Shown: positions 40,697 through 49,814 of the stretch, one piece after another
How the letters are laid out: each line of letters begins with the position of its first letter
Numbering within the stretch: position 1 is the first letter of the stretch
Assembly (NCBI GenBank): GCA_037443705.1
Contig: JBBINV010000005.1
Location: forward strand, 31,713-95,712
DNA length: 64,000 nt
Source of the DNA: 2-02-FULL-66-14 sp037443705
GTDB taxonomy: Bacteria; Pseudomonadota; Gammaproteobacteria; Burkholderiales; SG8-39
Direction: 5' to 3'
Translations under genes and position numbers: made by a program
The notes under the pieces: model-generated
Database searches by the model: none
What the model was told of the DNA's origin: nothing
What the model saw: the letters and a program-made list of their open reading frames with translations, nothing else

Positions 40697-41281
40697 TCAG
40701 AACTTCCTCACTCGCTCGATCTCCGAGATCCGGCCGCCCACCACGGTGACGGTGGTGATGAACGGGTCCGCGGGCGTGGGAAGCCAGGTGTAGGTCTTCA
40801 TCCGAAGCCCCGAGCGCACCGGCCCGCGGAGGTTCCGGTCGAGCTGGCTGGTCGAGGGCGCGGCGATCGCGATGCCCTGGTCGGAGAGCAGGTCCGGCTC
40901 GCCCGCGATGGCGAGCATCTCGCCTTCGCTCATGCCGCGCTGCAGGCTCACGTACTTGCGGAAATCCAGGCCCCGGACGGGCTTCGGCGCGGAGGCCGCG
41001 CGCCCGGCGGCCGCCCGCGCCTCGACCTCATCGCGCAGCGCCTGGCGCTTCTCGAAGCGCTCGCCCTGGCAGCGGATCGTGTAGCACTCCTGCGACTCCG
41101 CCGACGGCGGACCGGCGCCTGCCCCCGGATCCACGACCGTCGCCTTCACGCCCTCGGGCGGCGTGGTGTTCGAGTAGTGGATGGTCCCCTTCGCGTCCAC
41201 CCAACGGTAGATCTGCGCCTGCGTTGGTGCGGCCGCCGCAAGCAGGGCGGCGGCGAGCAGCGCGCGCGATTCAGTCCTCAT
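40697..41281 (-). CDS. DUF4124-domain exported protein
   Basis: A 194-residue protein with a signal peptide (residues 1-22, ending TQAQ) and an immediate DUF4124 domain (IYRWVDAKGTIHYSNTTPPEG), common in beta- and gammaproteobacteria and of unknown function. The rest has two Cys close together (ECYTIRCQGE) and a C-terminal SmpA/OmlA-like stretch (LQRGMSEGEMLAIAGEPDLL). Overlaps the end of the downstream-strand neighbour by 11 bases; converges on msrA with a 6-base gap. Confidence 0.85.
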   Translation of the reverse strand: MRTESRALLAAALLAAAAPTQAQIYRWVDAKGTIHYSNTTPPEGVKATVVDPGAGAGPPSAESQECYTIRCQGERFEKRQALRDEVEARAAAGRAASAPKPVRGLDFRKYVSLQRGMSEGEMLAIAGEPDLLSDQGIAIAAPSTSQLDRNLRGPVRSGLRMKTYTWLPTPADPFITTVTVVGGRISEIERVRKF

Positions 41282-42224
41282 ACCTTCCCAGACGCACCAT
41301 GGTGGTTCCCGGCTTCAGGTGCCGCATCGAGGGCATCACCAGCACGCAGTCATCATAGGGCGTCTGCCAGGCGGTGTCGCAGTCGGTCGCGATCACCGTC
41401 CCGGCCTTCGCAATGACCTCCAGCCCGTTGAACGGGGCCGAGAATCTGAAATTCATCGTCCTCGCGACGACAGGTTCCGTGACCCGGATAAGCCGCTGCG
41501 ATCGGGGCGGGGTGATCCGCAACCGGGGTTCGACGAACTCGCCCGTCAGGCAACCGGTAACTCGCAGATACCTCAACATCGTATCAATCGCCACGTCGGC
41601 GGCGCTCCGCTCCCAGTGCTGGCCGCACTCGATCAGCACCGCCGTCTTCGGGCTCGCGGGATCGCCGAAGCCGCCGCGCTCGATCATGCGCAGCCCCGCC
41701 GGGTGGCCGGTGTCGATGAGCAGATCGGCCGGCACGCCGATGCGGCGCGCGAACGCGGCGCTCTTCTCGCTCGTGCCGCAGACCATGATCGGCCGGCAGG
41801 GCTCGTGCATCGAGTGCAGGTCGAGGAGGAAATCGGCCGCGTCCACGAACGGTCGAAGCTCGCGCGCGCGCCGAAGCTCCGCCGAATCGCGCGGCCCGAA
41901 GAGCACGTCGTCCGCCCACACCCGGTTGTAGTCCTCGTCGATGAAGCGCGAAGCGTCCGGGTCGTCGAAATCGAAGCGCGCGAACGCGGCGACATTGGCG
42001 AACGCGAGAACGAGCTTCCCGCAGAGGGGTCTGATTCGCTCTTCCAGAAGATATTTCAGGGCGATCGCGCCGCAGAATTCGTTTCCGTGCGTGAGCGCCT
42101 GGATCATCACGCACGGGCCGGGTTCGCCGGAATCGATCACGTGCACGTAATCGGCGCCCGCATTGCCCTCGCGGTACGGCGAGATGTCGGGCGGCTGGAT
42201 CTGGATCGGGTGGTGCGAAGTCAT
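41271..42224 (-). CDS. Succinylglutamate desuccinylase/aspartoacylase-family hydrolase
   Basis: A 317-residue zinc carboxypeptidase-fold (M14-like) amidohydrolase. Zinc motif THGNEFCGAIALKYL supplies His and Glu, and LLDLHSMHEP the second His. The family removes acyl groups from N-acyl amino acids. A full arginine-succinyltransferase pathway is not present, so I do not call it astE. The neighbouring N-formylglutamate amidohydrolase and peptide importer suggest it hydrolyses imported N-acyl amino acids or peptides. Confidence 0.85.
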   Translation of the reverse strand: MTSHHPIQIQPPDISPYREGNAGADYVHVIDSGEPGPCVMIQALTHGNEFCGAIALKYLLEERIRPLCGKLVLAFANVAAFARFDFDDPDASRFIDEDYNRVWADDVLFGPRDSAELRRARELRPFVDAADFLLDLHSMHEPCRPIMVCGTSEKSAAFARRIGVPADLLIDTGHPAGLRMIERGGFGDPASPKTAVLIECGQHWERSAADVAIDTMLRYLRVTGCLTGEFVEPRLRITPPRSQRLIRVTEPVVARTMNFRFSAPFNGLEVIAKAGTVIATDCDTAWQTPYDDCVLVMPSMRHLKPGTTMVRLGRYED

Positions 42225-42276
42225 CGGGTTCTGACGTAACGGGAGATTTCTCTCAGCAGATCCTCAAGCCTCGCAC

Positions 42277-43044
42277 TCAGAACCCTGCCGTCTTCTCGAG
42301 GGTCGTCTCGTCCATGTAGAGGCGCTTGTTGATCTCGACCTGCAGGCTGTGGCGGCCGCGCGCAGGGTCCGAGTACGCGCGCACGAGCTCCACGCCCTTG
42401 TAGGGCTCGTTCACCCTGACCGAATAGCCCATGCCGGCGAGCGCATCGCGCACGAACGCGGTGAAGCGCGGCTCGCAGGTGGTGCCGTCGCGGTCGCCGA
42501 GGACGAAATCGGCGCGAACGGATCCTTGCCCGTCGTCGCTCTGCTTTCCCGCCACCGCGCGCATCGAGTGGCAGTTGAGGTGATAGACCTTTCCGAAGCG
42601 TGAATGCGATGCGTCGAGCAGCTCCTTGAGCCGCGCGTGGTAGGGGACGTGATACCGGTCGATCCGGCCTTTCACCGCCTCCGGCCTCAACCTCCTCGAG
42701 TAGATCGGCTGCCCGTCCTCCAGCGTCCGCCAGACGAGCGCCTTGCCGAGGCGCGCCTTGCCGCTCGGGCGGTACTCCCAGGGCCAGTTACCCTCGATCA
42801 GGTCGAGATCGATGTCGCCCGCGTGCCGGTTTGCGTCCAGATACGTTCGCGGCGCGCTCGCCGCGAGGAGCGGCGCGCCGATCTCCGGCGCCGCCGCCCA
42901 GAGCTCGTCGACGTAGCAGTCCTCGCCGTCGCGCAGCTCGCCTTCCGTCACCGCGGCGCCGAAGTCGTCCGGGAAATCGCGCCCCGAGTGCGGCGAATCG
43001 AGCACCAGCGGAAGGCCGGGCACCGCGGGGCCAAGGACTTTCAT
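42277..43044 (-). CDS. N-formylglutamate amidohydrolase-family protein
   Basis: A 255-residue hydrolase. PLVLDSPHSGRDFP at the start, YLDANRHAGDIDLDL, YHLNCHSMR and HSLQVEINKRLYMDE are all family hallmarks; the members cleave N-formyl-L-glutamate or related amides with a bound metal. It is not next to other histidine-degradation (hut) genes, so hutG is not assigned. The ATG at 43044 overlaps the methyltransferase stop; it lies in the Opp operon. Confidence 0.88.
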   Translation of the reverse strand: MKVLGPAVPGLPLVLDSPHSGRDFPDDFGAAVTEGELRDGEDCYVDELWAAAPEIGAPLLAASAPRTYLDANRHAGDIDLDLIEGNWPWEYRPSGKARLGKALVWRTLEDGQPIYSRRLRPEAVKGRIDRYHVPYHARLKELLDASHSRFGKVYHLNCHSMRAVAGKQSDDGQGSVRADFVLGDRDGTTCEPRFTAFVRDALAGMGYSVRVNEPYKGVELVRAYSDPARGRHSLQVEINKRLYMDETTLEKTAGF

Positions 43045-43691
43045 GCGGGGTTCCACCAGGTGAGCAGCCAGTAGTGCGTGAGCAGCTCCACGTTCGCGCC
43101 CCAGCCGTGGCGCGAAGCGCGCCGGATCAGCTCGCCCTCGCCGGGAAAATTCTTCAGCACCTCGTGGCGGCTGCCGTCGGCAAGCGTGCGAAGCTGATAG
43201 CTGTTGCCTTCGGCGTCGCGCCGCGCGATCGGCGTGCTCGAGCCCTCGACGTAGCGGTTGTCGACGAAGGCCATCAGCGCGCCGGGCGCCGCGGCCGCCG
43301 CCGCCGCCTTCAGGAATTCGTCCAGCCGCGCGAGCGGCACGTGCGACCACCAGAACGCCGCGAACAGCGCGTCGTGCGCGCGCCCGAAATCGGGCGGCGA
43401 ATAGCAGTCGCCGGCGCGGAGCTCCACGCGGCCTTCCGGATAGCGCTTCGCTCTGGCGACGGCGAGCACCTCCTCGCCGAGGTCCAGAGCCGTCACGTGG
43501 GCGGCGTCCTGCACGATCACCTCGGTCCAGTAGCCGGTGCCGCAGGCGAGCTCGAGCACGCGCCGGCCCGCGAACATGCCGCGCAGGCGCACTTTCAACA
43601 CGGCAAGGTCGGCCTGGCGCTCGGGCTTTTCGTAGGTGCGCTCGTATTCGGCCGCGCGCCTGGCGTAGTAGGTGACGAGGCTATCCGTCAT
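43041..43691 (-). CDS. SAM-dependent methyltransferase (Opp cluster)
   Basis: A 216-residue class I methyltransferase. VLELACGTGYWTEVI is SAM motif I, with VTALDLGEEVLAVAR after it and ALFAAFWWSHVPL. The substrate is unknown. It overlaps both neighbours (11 bases with oppF, 4 with the amidohydrolase), so it belongs to the transport operon; methylation of an imported compound or of a small acid is possible. Confidence 0.84.
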   Translation of the reverse strand: MTDSLVTYYARRAAEYERTYEKPERQADLAVLKVRLRGMFAGRRVLELACGTGYWTEVIVQDAAHVTALDLGEEVLAVARAKRYPEGRVELRAGDCYSPPDFGRAHDALFAAFWWSHVPLARLDEFLKAAAAAAAPGALMAFVDNRYVEGSSTPIARRDAEGNSYQLRTLADGSRHEVLKNFPGEGELIRRASRHGWGANVELLTHYWLLTWWNPA

Positions 43692-44643
43692 TGAGGTGGC
43701 AGGACGACAGGTGACCGGACGAAATTTCCCTCAGCAGGGGGGCTTCCCGTTCGCAACGCGCCATTTTATGCGGACAGCGGGGATGGAAATGGCAGCCGGC
43801 GGGCGGATCGAGCGGCGACGGGATCTCGCCCCGAATCGGTACGTAGCTCCTGCGCCGGTGCTCCAGACGCGGCGCCTCCGCGATCAGCGCCTGCGTGTAC
43901 GGATGGTTCGGGCGCGCGAAGACCTCGGCCGCGGGCGCGATCTCCACCACGCGGCCGAGGTACATGACGACCACCCGCTGCGAGATGTGCCGCACCACGC
44001 CGAGGTCGTGGCTGATGAAGAGGTAGGTCAGCCGGAACGCGTCGCGCAGATCCATGAAGAGGTTCAGCACCTGCGCTCGGATCGAAACGTCGAGCGCCGC
44101 CACGGCCTCGTCGCAGACCAGGAACTCGGGCTTCACCGCGAGCGCGCGCGCGATCCCGATCCGCGCGCGCTGGCCGCCGGAGAACTGGTGCGGGTAGCGC
44201 CGGCGCCAGGCCGGGTCGAGGCCGACCTTGCGGAGCAGCTCGGCCACGTACTCGGGCACGCCCTGCTTCGGCACGAGCCCGTGCACGCGCGGCGCCTCGC
44301 CGACGATCTCCTCCACGCGCATGCGCGGATTGAGCGAGGCGAACGGATCCTGGAACACCATCTGGATCGCCCGCAGCGGCCTGCCGCCGAGCGGTGCGCC
44401 GCGATACCGCACCTCGCCCTCGCTCGGCGCGTGCAGCCCGCAGGCGAGCCGCCCGAGCGTGGACTTGCCGCAGCCGGATTCGCCGACGAGCCCCACGACC
44501 TCGCCTTCGGACACCGAGAAGCTCACGCGGTCCACGGCGTGCACCGTATGCTCGGGCACGCGGGCGCCAAGCGCGCGCGCGAGCCGCTCCACGGCGTCCA
44601 GCTGCCGCGTGAAGCGTTTGGAGACGTTATCCAGGGCTAGCAC
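43681..44643 (-). CDS. Oligopeptide-type ABC importer ATPase (OppF-like)
   Basis: A 320-residue ATPase. Walker A GESGCGKST, signature FSGGQRARIGIARAL, Walker B EFLVCDEAVAALD and H-loop FISHDLGVV, plus the C-terminal oligopeptide/dipeptide extension (SPLDPPAGCHFHPRCPHKMARC) with a Cys cluster. The GTG start at 44643 overlaps the oppD stop; the longer frame upstream is not used because homology begins at LALDNVSKRF. Confidence 0.93.
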   Translation of the reverse strand: MLALDNVSKRFTRQLDAVERLARALGARVPEHTVHAVDRVSFSVSEGEVVGLVGESGCGKSTLGRLACGLHAPSEGEVRYRGAPLGGRPLRAIQMVFQDPFASLNPRMRVEEIVGEAPRVHGLVPKQGVPEYVAELLRKVGLDPAWRRRYPHQFSGGQRARIGIARALAVKPEFLVCDEAVAALDVSIRAQVLNLFMDLRDAFRLTYLFISHDLGVVRHISQRVVVMYLGRVVEIAPAAEVFARPNHPYTQALIAEAPRLEHRRRSYVPIRGEIPSPLDPPAGCHFHPRCPHKMARCEREAPLLREISSGHLSSCHLNDG

Positions 44644-45581
44644 AGCGGGTGATGGCAGCGCACGCCGCCCGCGAGCTCGGGCAGCGCGGAGCACATCGCA
44701 TCGGCGCGCGGGCAGCGGCTGCGGAACGCGCAGCCCGCCGGAAGATCGAGCGGCGAGGGCGCGGTCCCCGGGATCTGCGAGAGCCGTCCGCGCGCCCGCT
44801 CCGAGGGCACCGAGTCGATCAGGCCGCGGGTGTACGGGTGGCGCGGCGCTTCGATCACCTGCGCGGCGCTTCCCTCCTCCACGATCCGCCCCGCGTACAT
44901 CACGGCGACGCGGTCGGCGAGCCCCGCCACCACCGCGAGATCGTGGGTGATCCAGACGAGCGCCGCACCGCTCCCGGCCACCAGCTTCTGCATCTCGTGC
45001 AGGATCTGGCCCTGCACCGTCACGTCGAGCGCGGTGGTCGGCTCGTCCGCGATCACGAGCGCCGGCCGGTGCAGCAGCGCGATCGCGATCGCGACCCGCT
45101 GGCGCATGCCGCCGGAGAACTGGTGCGGGTACTGGGCAAGCCGGTGCTCCGCAGACGCGATGCCCACGCGGGAGAGCGCTTCGACGGATCTTTCAAACGC
45201 AGTTTTCTTCGAAGTCGCTTCATGAGCCAGGACCGTCTCGATCATCTGCGTGCCGATCGAGAGCACCGGGTTGAGGGTCATCATCGGATCCTGGAACACC
45301 ATCGCGATGCGCCGCCCGCGGATGCGCCGCAGCCGGTCCTCCGGCATCCCGACCAGCTCGTCACCTTCGAAACGCACGCTTCCCGCAGCGATCCTGCCCG
45401 GCGGGTCGATCAGGCCGAGGATGGAGAAGCCGGTCACCGATTTGCCGGAGCCGGACTCGCCTACAAGACCCAGAATTTCGCCGGGGGAAAGCGAAAGCGA
45501 AACCCCGTTCACCGCGCGCAGCACCCCTTCCCGCAGGGCGAACTCGGTGACGAGCCCGGTCACTTCGAGGAGCGCGCTCAT
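44637..45581 (-). CDS. Oligopeptide-type ABC importer ATPase (OppD-like)
   Basis: A 314-residue ATPase partner of the OppF-like subunit. Walker A GESGSGKSV, signature FSGGMRQRVAIAIAL, Walker B ALVIADEPTTALD, H-loop WITHDLAVV, and a C-terminal Cys-bearing extension (GCAFRSRCPRADAMC). Both ATPases together drive import. ATG at 45581 overlaps the permease stop (ATGA). Confidence 0.93.
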   Translation of the reverse strand: MSALLEVTGLVTEFALREGVLRAVNGVSLSLSPGEILGLVGESGSGKSVTGFSILGLIDPPGRIAAGSVRFEGDELVGMPEDRLRRIRGRRIAMVFQDPMMTLNPVLSIGTQMIETVLAHEATSKKTAFERSVEALSRVGIASAEHRLAQYPHQFSGGMRQRVAIAIALLHRPALVIADEPTTALDVTVQGQILHEMQKLVAGSGAALVWITHDLAVVAGLADRVAVMYAGRIVEEGSAAQVIEAPRHPYTRGLIDSVPSERARGRLSQIPGTAPSPLDLPAGCAFRSRCPRADAMCSALPELAGGVRCHHPLC

Positions 45582-46438
45582 CTCGCGAGCCGGGGATTGA
45601 GCTGATCGCGCAGCTGGTCGCCCACCAGGTTGATCGCCAGGATCGTCGCGAGGAGCGCGATTCCCGGATAGAAGCTGATCCAGTACTTTCCGGAGAGCAG
45701 GTACTCGTAGCCGTTCGCGATCAGAAGCCCGAGCGAGGGCTCGGTGGTCGGAAGCCCGAGGCCCAGGAACGACAGCGTCGCCTCGAGCGCGATCGCGTGC
45801 GCGACCTGCACCGTGCCGACCACGATGAGGGGCGGCATCGCATTCGGCAGCAGGTGGCGGAAAAGGATGCGCGCGGCGCCCAGCCCCAGCCCGCGCGCCG
45901 CTTCGATGTATTCCTTGTGGCGCTCCGCGATCGCCGCGGCGCGTGCAGTGCGCGCGTAATACGCCCACTGAACGCACACGAGCGCCACGATGATCTTGTC
46001 CACGCCCTTGCCGAGCAGCGCGATCAGCACGAGCGCGACCAGGATCGCGGGAAAGCCGAGCTGGATGTCGACCACGCGCATCACGAACTGCTCGACGCGC
46101 CCGCCCGCGTAGGCGGCGAGCACGCCGGTCACTGCGCCGAGCGCGAGCGCGATCAGCCCGCTCGCCACGCCTACCGAGAGCGACACGCGCAGCCCGTACA
46201 GGATCGCCGAGAGCATGTCGCGGCCCTGGCCGTCGGTCCCGAGCAGGTACTTCCCGCCGGGTGGCAGGCGCGAGTCCATGAGATCGAGCTTCGCGAGGTC
46301 GTAGGGATTCTGCGGCGCGAGCCAGGGCGCGGCGAGCGCCGCCGCAACGATGACCGAGAGCAGGGCCAGCCCGGCGAGCGCGGCGCGCGAGCCGCAGAAC
46401 TCGGATGCAAACCGGCGCAACGGCGTGACTTCGCTCAC
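45578..46438 (-). CDS. Oligopeptide-type ABC importer permease (OppC-like)
   Basis: A 286-residue inner-membrane permease. N-terminal membrane helix, then LGTDGQGRDMLSAILYGLRVSL, and the EAA loop EYIEAARGLGLGAARILFRHLLPN, which contacts the ATPase; six membrane helices are expected. GTG start at 46438 overlaps the oppB stop (GTGA). Confidence 0.93.
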   Translation of the reverse strand: MSEVTPLRRFASEFCGSRAALAGLALLSVIVAAALAAPWLAPQNPYDLAKLDLMDSRLPPGGKYLLGTDGQGRDMLSAILYGLRVSLSVGVASGLIALALGAVTGVLAAYAGGRVEQFVMRVVDIQLGFPAILVALVLIALLGKGVDKIIVALVCVQWAYYARTARAAAIAERHKEYIEAARGLGLGAARILFRHLLPNAMPPLIVVGTVQVAHAIALEATLSFLGLGLPTTEPSLGLLIANGYEYLLSGKYWISFYPGIALLATILAINLVGDQLRDQLNPRLAR

Positions 46439-47409
46439 TTCGCTTCCTGCAGCCGCACGCGCGGGTCGAGCGCGCTGTAGAGGATGTCCACGACCAGGTT
46501 GATCAGGATGAACATGAACACGACCACCAGGAGGTACGCGACCACCACCGGCCGGTCGAGCTGGAAGATCGAGTCGATCACGAGCTTGCCCATCCCCGGC
46601 CAGGCGAAGATCGACTCGGTGACGATCGCGAACGCGATCACCGAGCCGAGCTCGAGGCCCGTCACGGTGACGAGCGGGATCAGGATGTTCCTGAGCAGGT
46701 GCACGCCCACGACGCGCGAGCGCGGCAGCCCCTTGGCTCGCGCGAACTTGATGTAATCGAGCAGGATCTGCTCGCGCACCTGCGCACGCGTGAGTCGCAC
46801 GATGAGCGACAGCTTGAAGAGCGCCAGGTTGAGGGCGGGCAGGATTGCATAGCGCAGGCCCTCGAGGGAGAAGACCGACAGCGAAAGGCCCAGGACCTCG
46901 CGCGTCGGTCCCCTTCCGGTCGACGGCAGCCACCCGAGCTGGACCGCGAACACCATGATGAGCAGAAGCCCCACCCAGAAGGTGGGAAGCGAAAAGCCCA
47001 GGATCGAGCCGGCCATGATGATCCTGCTGTAGGGCTTCCCGGGATACAGCCCCGCGACCAGTCCCAGCGGCAAGCCGGCCGCGACGGCGATCAGCATCGC
47101 GAGCAGCGCAAGCTCCAGCGTCGCCGGCATTCGCTCGAAGATCACCTCGAGAGCGGGACGGCCGAAGACGAACGAATTGCCCAGGGACCCGCTGAACGCC
47201 CCGGAGAGGAACACCCCGTACTGCTCGAGCACCGGACGGTCCAGGCCCAGCGCCGCGGCAGCCCGCGCCCGCTCGGCCTGGTCGGCGGCCGGGTTCACCA
47301 GCATCTCGACCGGGTCGCCGACCAGGTACAGCCCCCCGAACACCAGCATCGAGGTGACGAGGAGGACGACGAGCGTCTGCAGCAGACGCCGAAGGACGTA
47401 GACCGTCAC
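46435..47409 (-). CDS. Oligopeptide-type ABC importer permease (OppB-like)
   Basis: A 324-residue permease: TVYVLRRLLQTLVVLLVTSMLVF at the start, a GLDRPVLEQYGVFLSG block, and the EAA loop DYIKFARAKGLPRSRVVGVHLLRN. Family hallmarks such as ESIFAWPGMGKLVIDSI are present. GTG start one base after the binding-protein gene ends. The partner of OppC in the membrane. Confidence 0.93.
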   Translation of the reverse strand: MTVYVLRRLLQTLVVLLVTSMLVFGGLYLVGDPVEMLVNPAADQAERARAAAALGLDRPVLEQYGVFLSGAFSGSLGNSFVFGRPALEVIFERMPATLELALLAMLIAVAAGLPLGLVAGLYPGKPYSRIIMAGSILGFSLPTFWVGLLLIMVFAVQLGWLPSTGRGPTREVLGLSLSVFSLEGLRYAILPALNLALFKLSLIVRLTRAQVREQILLDYIKFARAKGLPRSRVVGVHLLRNILIPLVTVTGLELGSVIAFAIVTESIFAWPGMGKLVIDSIFQLDRPVVVAYLLVVVFMFILINLVVDILYSALDPRVRLQEAK

Positions 47410-47410
47410 G

Positions 47411-48979
47411 TCACTTCGCGGGCTTCACCTCGAAGGCGTAGGTGTACTGGTCGGCGCGCGCGCGGTAGGAAAGCCCTTTCCGGGTCGCCCAGGTGCTGAT
47501 CTCGTAGTGCACCGGGACGATCCCCATCAACTCGCCGATCGCCTTCTCGGAGGCGGCCGCGAGCAGCAGCCCGCGCTTGGTGTCGTCGATCGTGGTGAGC
47601 GCGGTCTGCAGCACCGCGTCCAGGCCCGCGTCCGAGAAGCGGCCGCGGTTGGCGGCGCCCATGCCGAGATCGCGGTTGAAGGTGGCGAGCAGCGACCGCA
47701 GGGGCGAGCTCGTCTCGCCCGTCTCGGCGCCCCAGCCGGCGAGCAGGAACGAGAACTCGAGCTTGGTGCCGCGCGAGAAGAACACGTTGGCCGGCATCGT
47801 GTCCACCTTGGTAGCGATGCCGATGCGCGTGAGGTACTGGGCCACGGCCTGCGCGATCTTCTCGTCGTTGATGTAGCGGTTGTTCGGCGCGTGCAGCGTC
47901 AGGCCGAAACCGTTCGGGTAGCCCGCTTCCGCCAGGAGCTTCTTCGCGCCCTCGGGATCGTGCTTCTCGGGCTTGAGCTTCTTGCTCGTGCCGAAAAACT
48001 GGTCGGGCAGCAGCTGTCCTGCCGGTTGCGCCTGCCCCTCCATGATGCGCGAGGCAATCGCCTCGCGGTCGATCGCCTTCGAGATCGCCTTGCGCACGCG
48101 CGGATCGCGCAGGGGATTGGCCTCCATCGGCCTGCCGTCGCGATCGGTGACGAACGGCGAATTCTTCTCGCGCCCCGAGTCCATGTGAAGATAGATCACG
48201 CGGTTGGAGACCGCCGAGGCGAGCGTGACGCGCGCGTCCTTCGAGAGCTTCGGGATGTCGGCGGTCGGCACGCCCTCGATCATCTGAACGTCGCCCGCAA
48301 GCAGCGCCGCGACGCGCGCCGCCGCGTTCGGAATGATCCTGAAGCGCACCTTCTGCCAGGCGGGCTTGGGCCCCCAGTAGGCATCGTTTCGCACGAGCAC
48401 GATCCGGTCGCCGGCGACGTACTCCGCGAGCTTGTAAGGTCCGGTGCCGATCGCCGCTTTCCCGGAGTTGAAGTCCTCGGTCTTCGCGCTCGCCGCGACC
48501 CTGGCCTGGATGATGCGGATCGACGTGAGGTCGTTGGGCAGCAGCGGGTGCGGCCGCTCGGTCTTCAGGCGCAACGTGTACCTGTCGGCCGCCACGGCCT
48601 CCTTGATCGGCCTGGAGTAGGTGACGAACGAGGCCGGGCTGTTGGGCACGTTCGGGATGCGCTTGAGCGTCGCGACCACGTCCTCGGCGCCGAACTCGGT
48701 GCCGTCGTGCCACTTGACGCCTTTGCGCAGCCTGAACTCCCAGGTGAGGTCGTCCACCGCCTTCCACGACTCCGCGAGCCCGGGCTGCATGCGCTGCCTC
48801 TCGTCGTTGCGGACGAGCTGCCCGTAGACATGATCCGCGAGGCTGTTGTTCGGCGACAGGTTGTGGAAATGCGGGTCCATCGAGCTGACCGTGGCCGACA
48901 GGCCTACGACGAGTTCCTGGCCGTAAGCTCCGAGCGCGGCGAGCAGCAGACCCGCCGCGAATGCACGTCGATCCATCAT
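47411..48979 (-). CDS. Peptide/dipeptide-type ABC importer substrate-binding protein (OppA/DppA-like)
   Basis: A 522-residue periplasmic binding protein (SBP family 5). Signal peptide with RR near the start (MMDRRAFAAGLLLAALGAYG), then LVVGLSATVSSMDPHFHN and LAESWKAVDDLTWEFRLRKGVKWHDGT, typical of this family, and GTGPYKLAEYVAGDRIVLVRN. Ligands of the family include peptides, nickel complexes and glutathione, so the ligand is open; the hydrolases downstream point to N-acylated amino acids or small peptides. First gene of the eight-gene operon. Confidence 0.92.
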   Translation of the reverse strand: MMDRRAFAAGLLLAALGAYGQELVVGLSATVSSMDPHFHNLSPNNSLADHVYGQLVRNDERQRMQPGLAESWKAVDDLTWEFRLRKGVKWHDGTEFGAEDVVATLKRIPNVPNSPASFVTYSRPIKEAVAADRYTLRLKTERPHPLLPNDLTSIRIIQARVAASAKTEDFNSGKAAIGTGPYKLAEYVAGDRIVLVRNDAYWGPKPAWQKVRFRIIPNAAARVAALLAGDVQMIEGVPTADIPKLSKDARVTLASAVSNRVIYLHMDSGREKNSPFVTDRDGRPMEANPLRDPRVRKAISKAIDREAIASRIMEGQAQPAGQLLPDQFFGTSKKLKPEKHDPEGAKKLLAEAGYPNGFGLTLHAPNNRYINDEKIAQAVAQYLTRIGIATKVDTMPANVFFSRGTKLEFSFLLAGWGAETGETSSPLRSLLATFNRDLGMGAANRGRFSDAGLDAVLQTALTTIDDTKRGLLLAAASEKAIGELMGIVPVHYEISTWATRKGLSYRARADQYTYAFEVKPAK

Positions 48980-49005
48980 GTCTGTCTCCCCCGATCAGGC
49001 GGCGC

Positions 49006-49610
49006 CTAGGATACCTCAGGCCGCGCTCGGCTTCCGGCCAGTCTGGCCGCCGGCCCCGCGGTCGGTGTTGCGCTGCGCGCAAGCTCCGTTTCGTGGCGCG
49101 CAACGCGCGCCCAGACTCCCTCCACCCCCGATCGGCGGTTGGCCGCGTTGCGGTACAGGCGGATCTCGAAGTCGATCTCGTCGCGCACGGCACCCGCCCG
49201 GACCAGCGACCCGCGCCCGAGCGCAGCCCGCGCCACGCGCTCCGGCACCCACGCCAGCCCCTCGCCGCCCTCGGCGAGCACCGACACCGCCTCCGCGAAG
49301 TCCACTTCCATCCGGCGCCGCACGTGAATGCGGCCGCGGTTCTGCGCGAGGCGCCCGGGCCGCGCAGCTGCGCGCGCGCCTCGGCCAGGATCCGCACCGC
49401 CTCCAGCGCGCTGTCGCGGAACAGCTGCCCCTCCCGCGTGAGCGAGCAGGGATAGCTCGAGCGGTCCACCAGCGCCGCACCCACCCACGCCTCGATCGCC
49501 CGGATGCGCCGGCCGAACGCGGGCTGCGAGACGCTGCGCTCCTCAGCCGAGCGCGCGAAGCTGCGCGTCTGCGCGAGAGAAAGGAAGTCTTCCAGCCAGC
49601 GGACGTCCAC
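49006..49610 (-). pseudogene. LysR-family regulator gene with an internal deletion
   Basis: The first 85 codons or so (from ATG 49610) are a normal LysR helix-turn-helix (FLSLAQTRSFARSAEERSVSQPAFGRRIRAIE). Around 49320-49350 the frame stops making sense; the C-terminal end of a LysR effector domain (VDFAEAVSVLAEGGEGLAWVPERVARAA) resumes in another frame and stops at 49006. About 115 central codons are missing and the frame is shifted. It probably once regulated the importer operon that begins 27 bases downstream. Confidence 0.78.
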
Positions 49611-49619
49611 CCATGAAGC

Positions 49620-49814
49620 CTATTCCGATTCCTCGATCCATGCCATCTGGATCGCCTCCAGGATCTTCTCGCCGCAATGCTTCGGGTCGTCGCCAAACCC
49701 GGGCAGCGCGAGCACCCAGTCGCGCAGGTCCACGAAGTTGACCTTCGTCGGATCCCGGTCCGGATATTTCTCCGCCAGCGCGATCGCGATCTCGCGCGAA
49801 TCGGTCCATTTCAT
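49620..49814 (-). CDS. iscX: Fe-S assembly protein IscX
   Basis: A 64-residue acidic protein: MKWTDSREIAIALAEKYPD, then TKVNFVDLRDWVLALPGF and EKILEAIQMAWIEE, all characteristic of IscX (YfhJ), which binds IscS and iron and tunes cluster assembly. Its ATG overlaps the fdx stop (ATGA). Last gene of the isc operon. Confidence 0.95.
   Translation of the reverse strand: MKWTDSREIAIALAEKYPDRDPTKVNFVDLRDWVLALPGFGDDPKHCGEKILEAIQMAWIEESE

Noticed and set aside
41271..42224. Assignment as astE of the arginine succinyltransferase pathway
   Set aside because: No astA, astB, astC or astD nearby; context is a peptide-type importer.
42277..43044. Assignment as hutG of histidine degradation
   Set aside because: No other hut genes in the window; family membership alone is not enough.
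47406..49610. A 734-codon LysR fusion reading on through the binding-protein gene
   Set aside because: Only the first 85 codons are LysR-like; the rest is the wrong frame of oppA.
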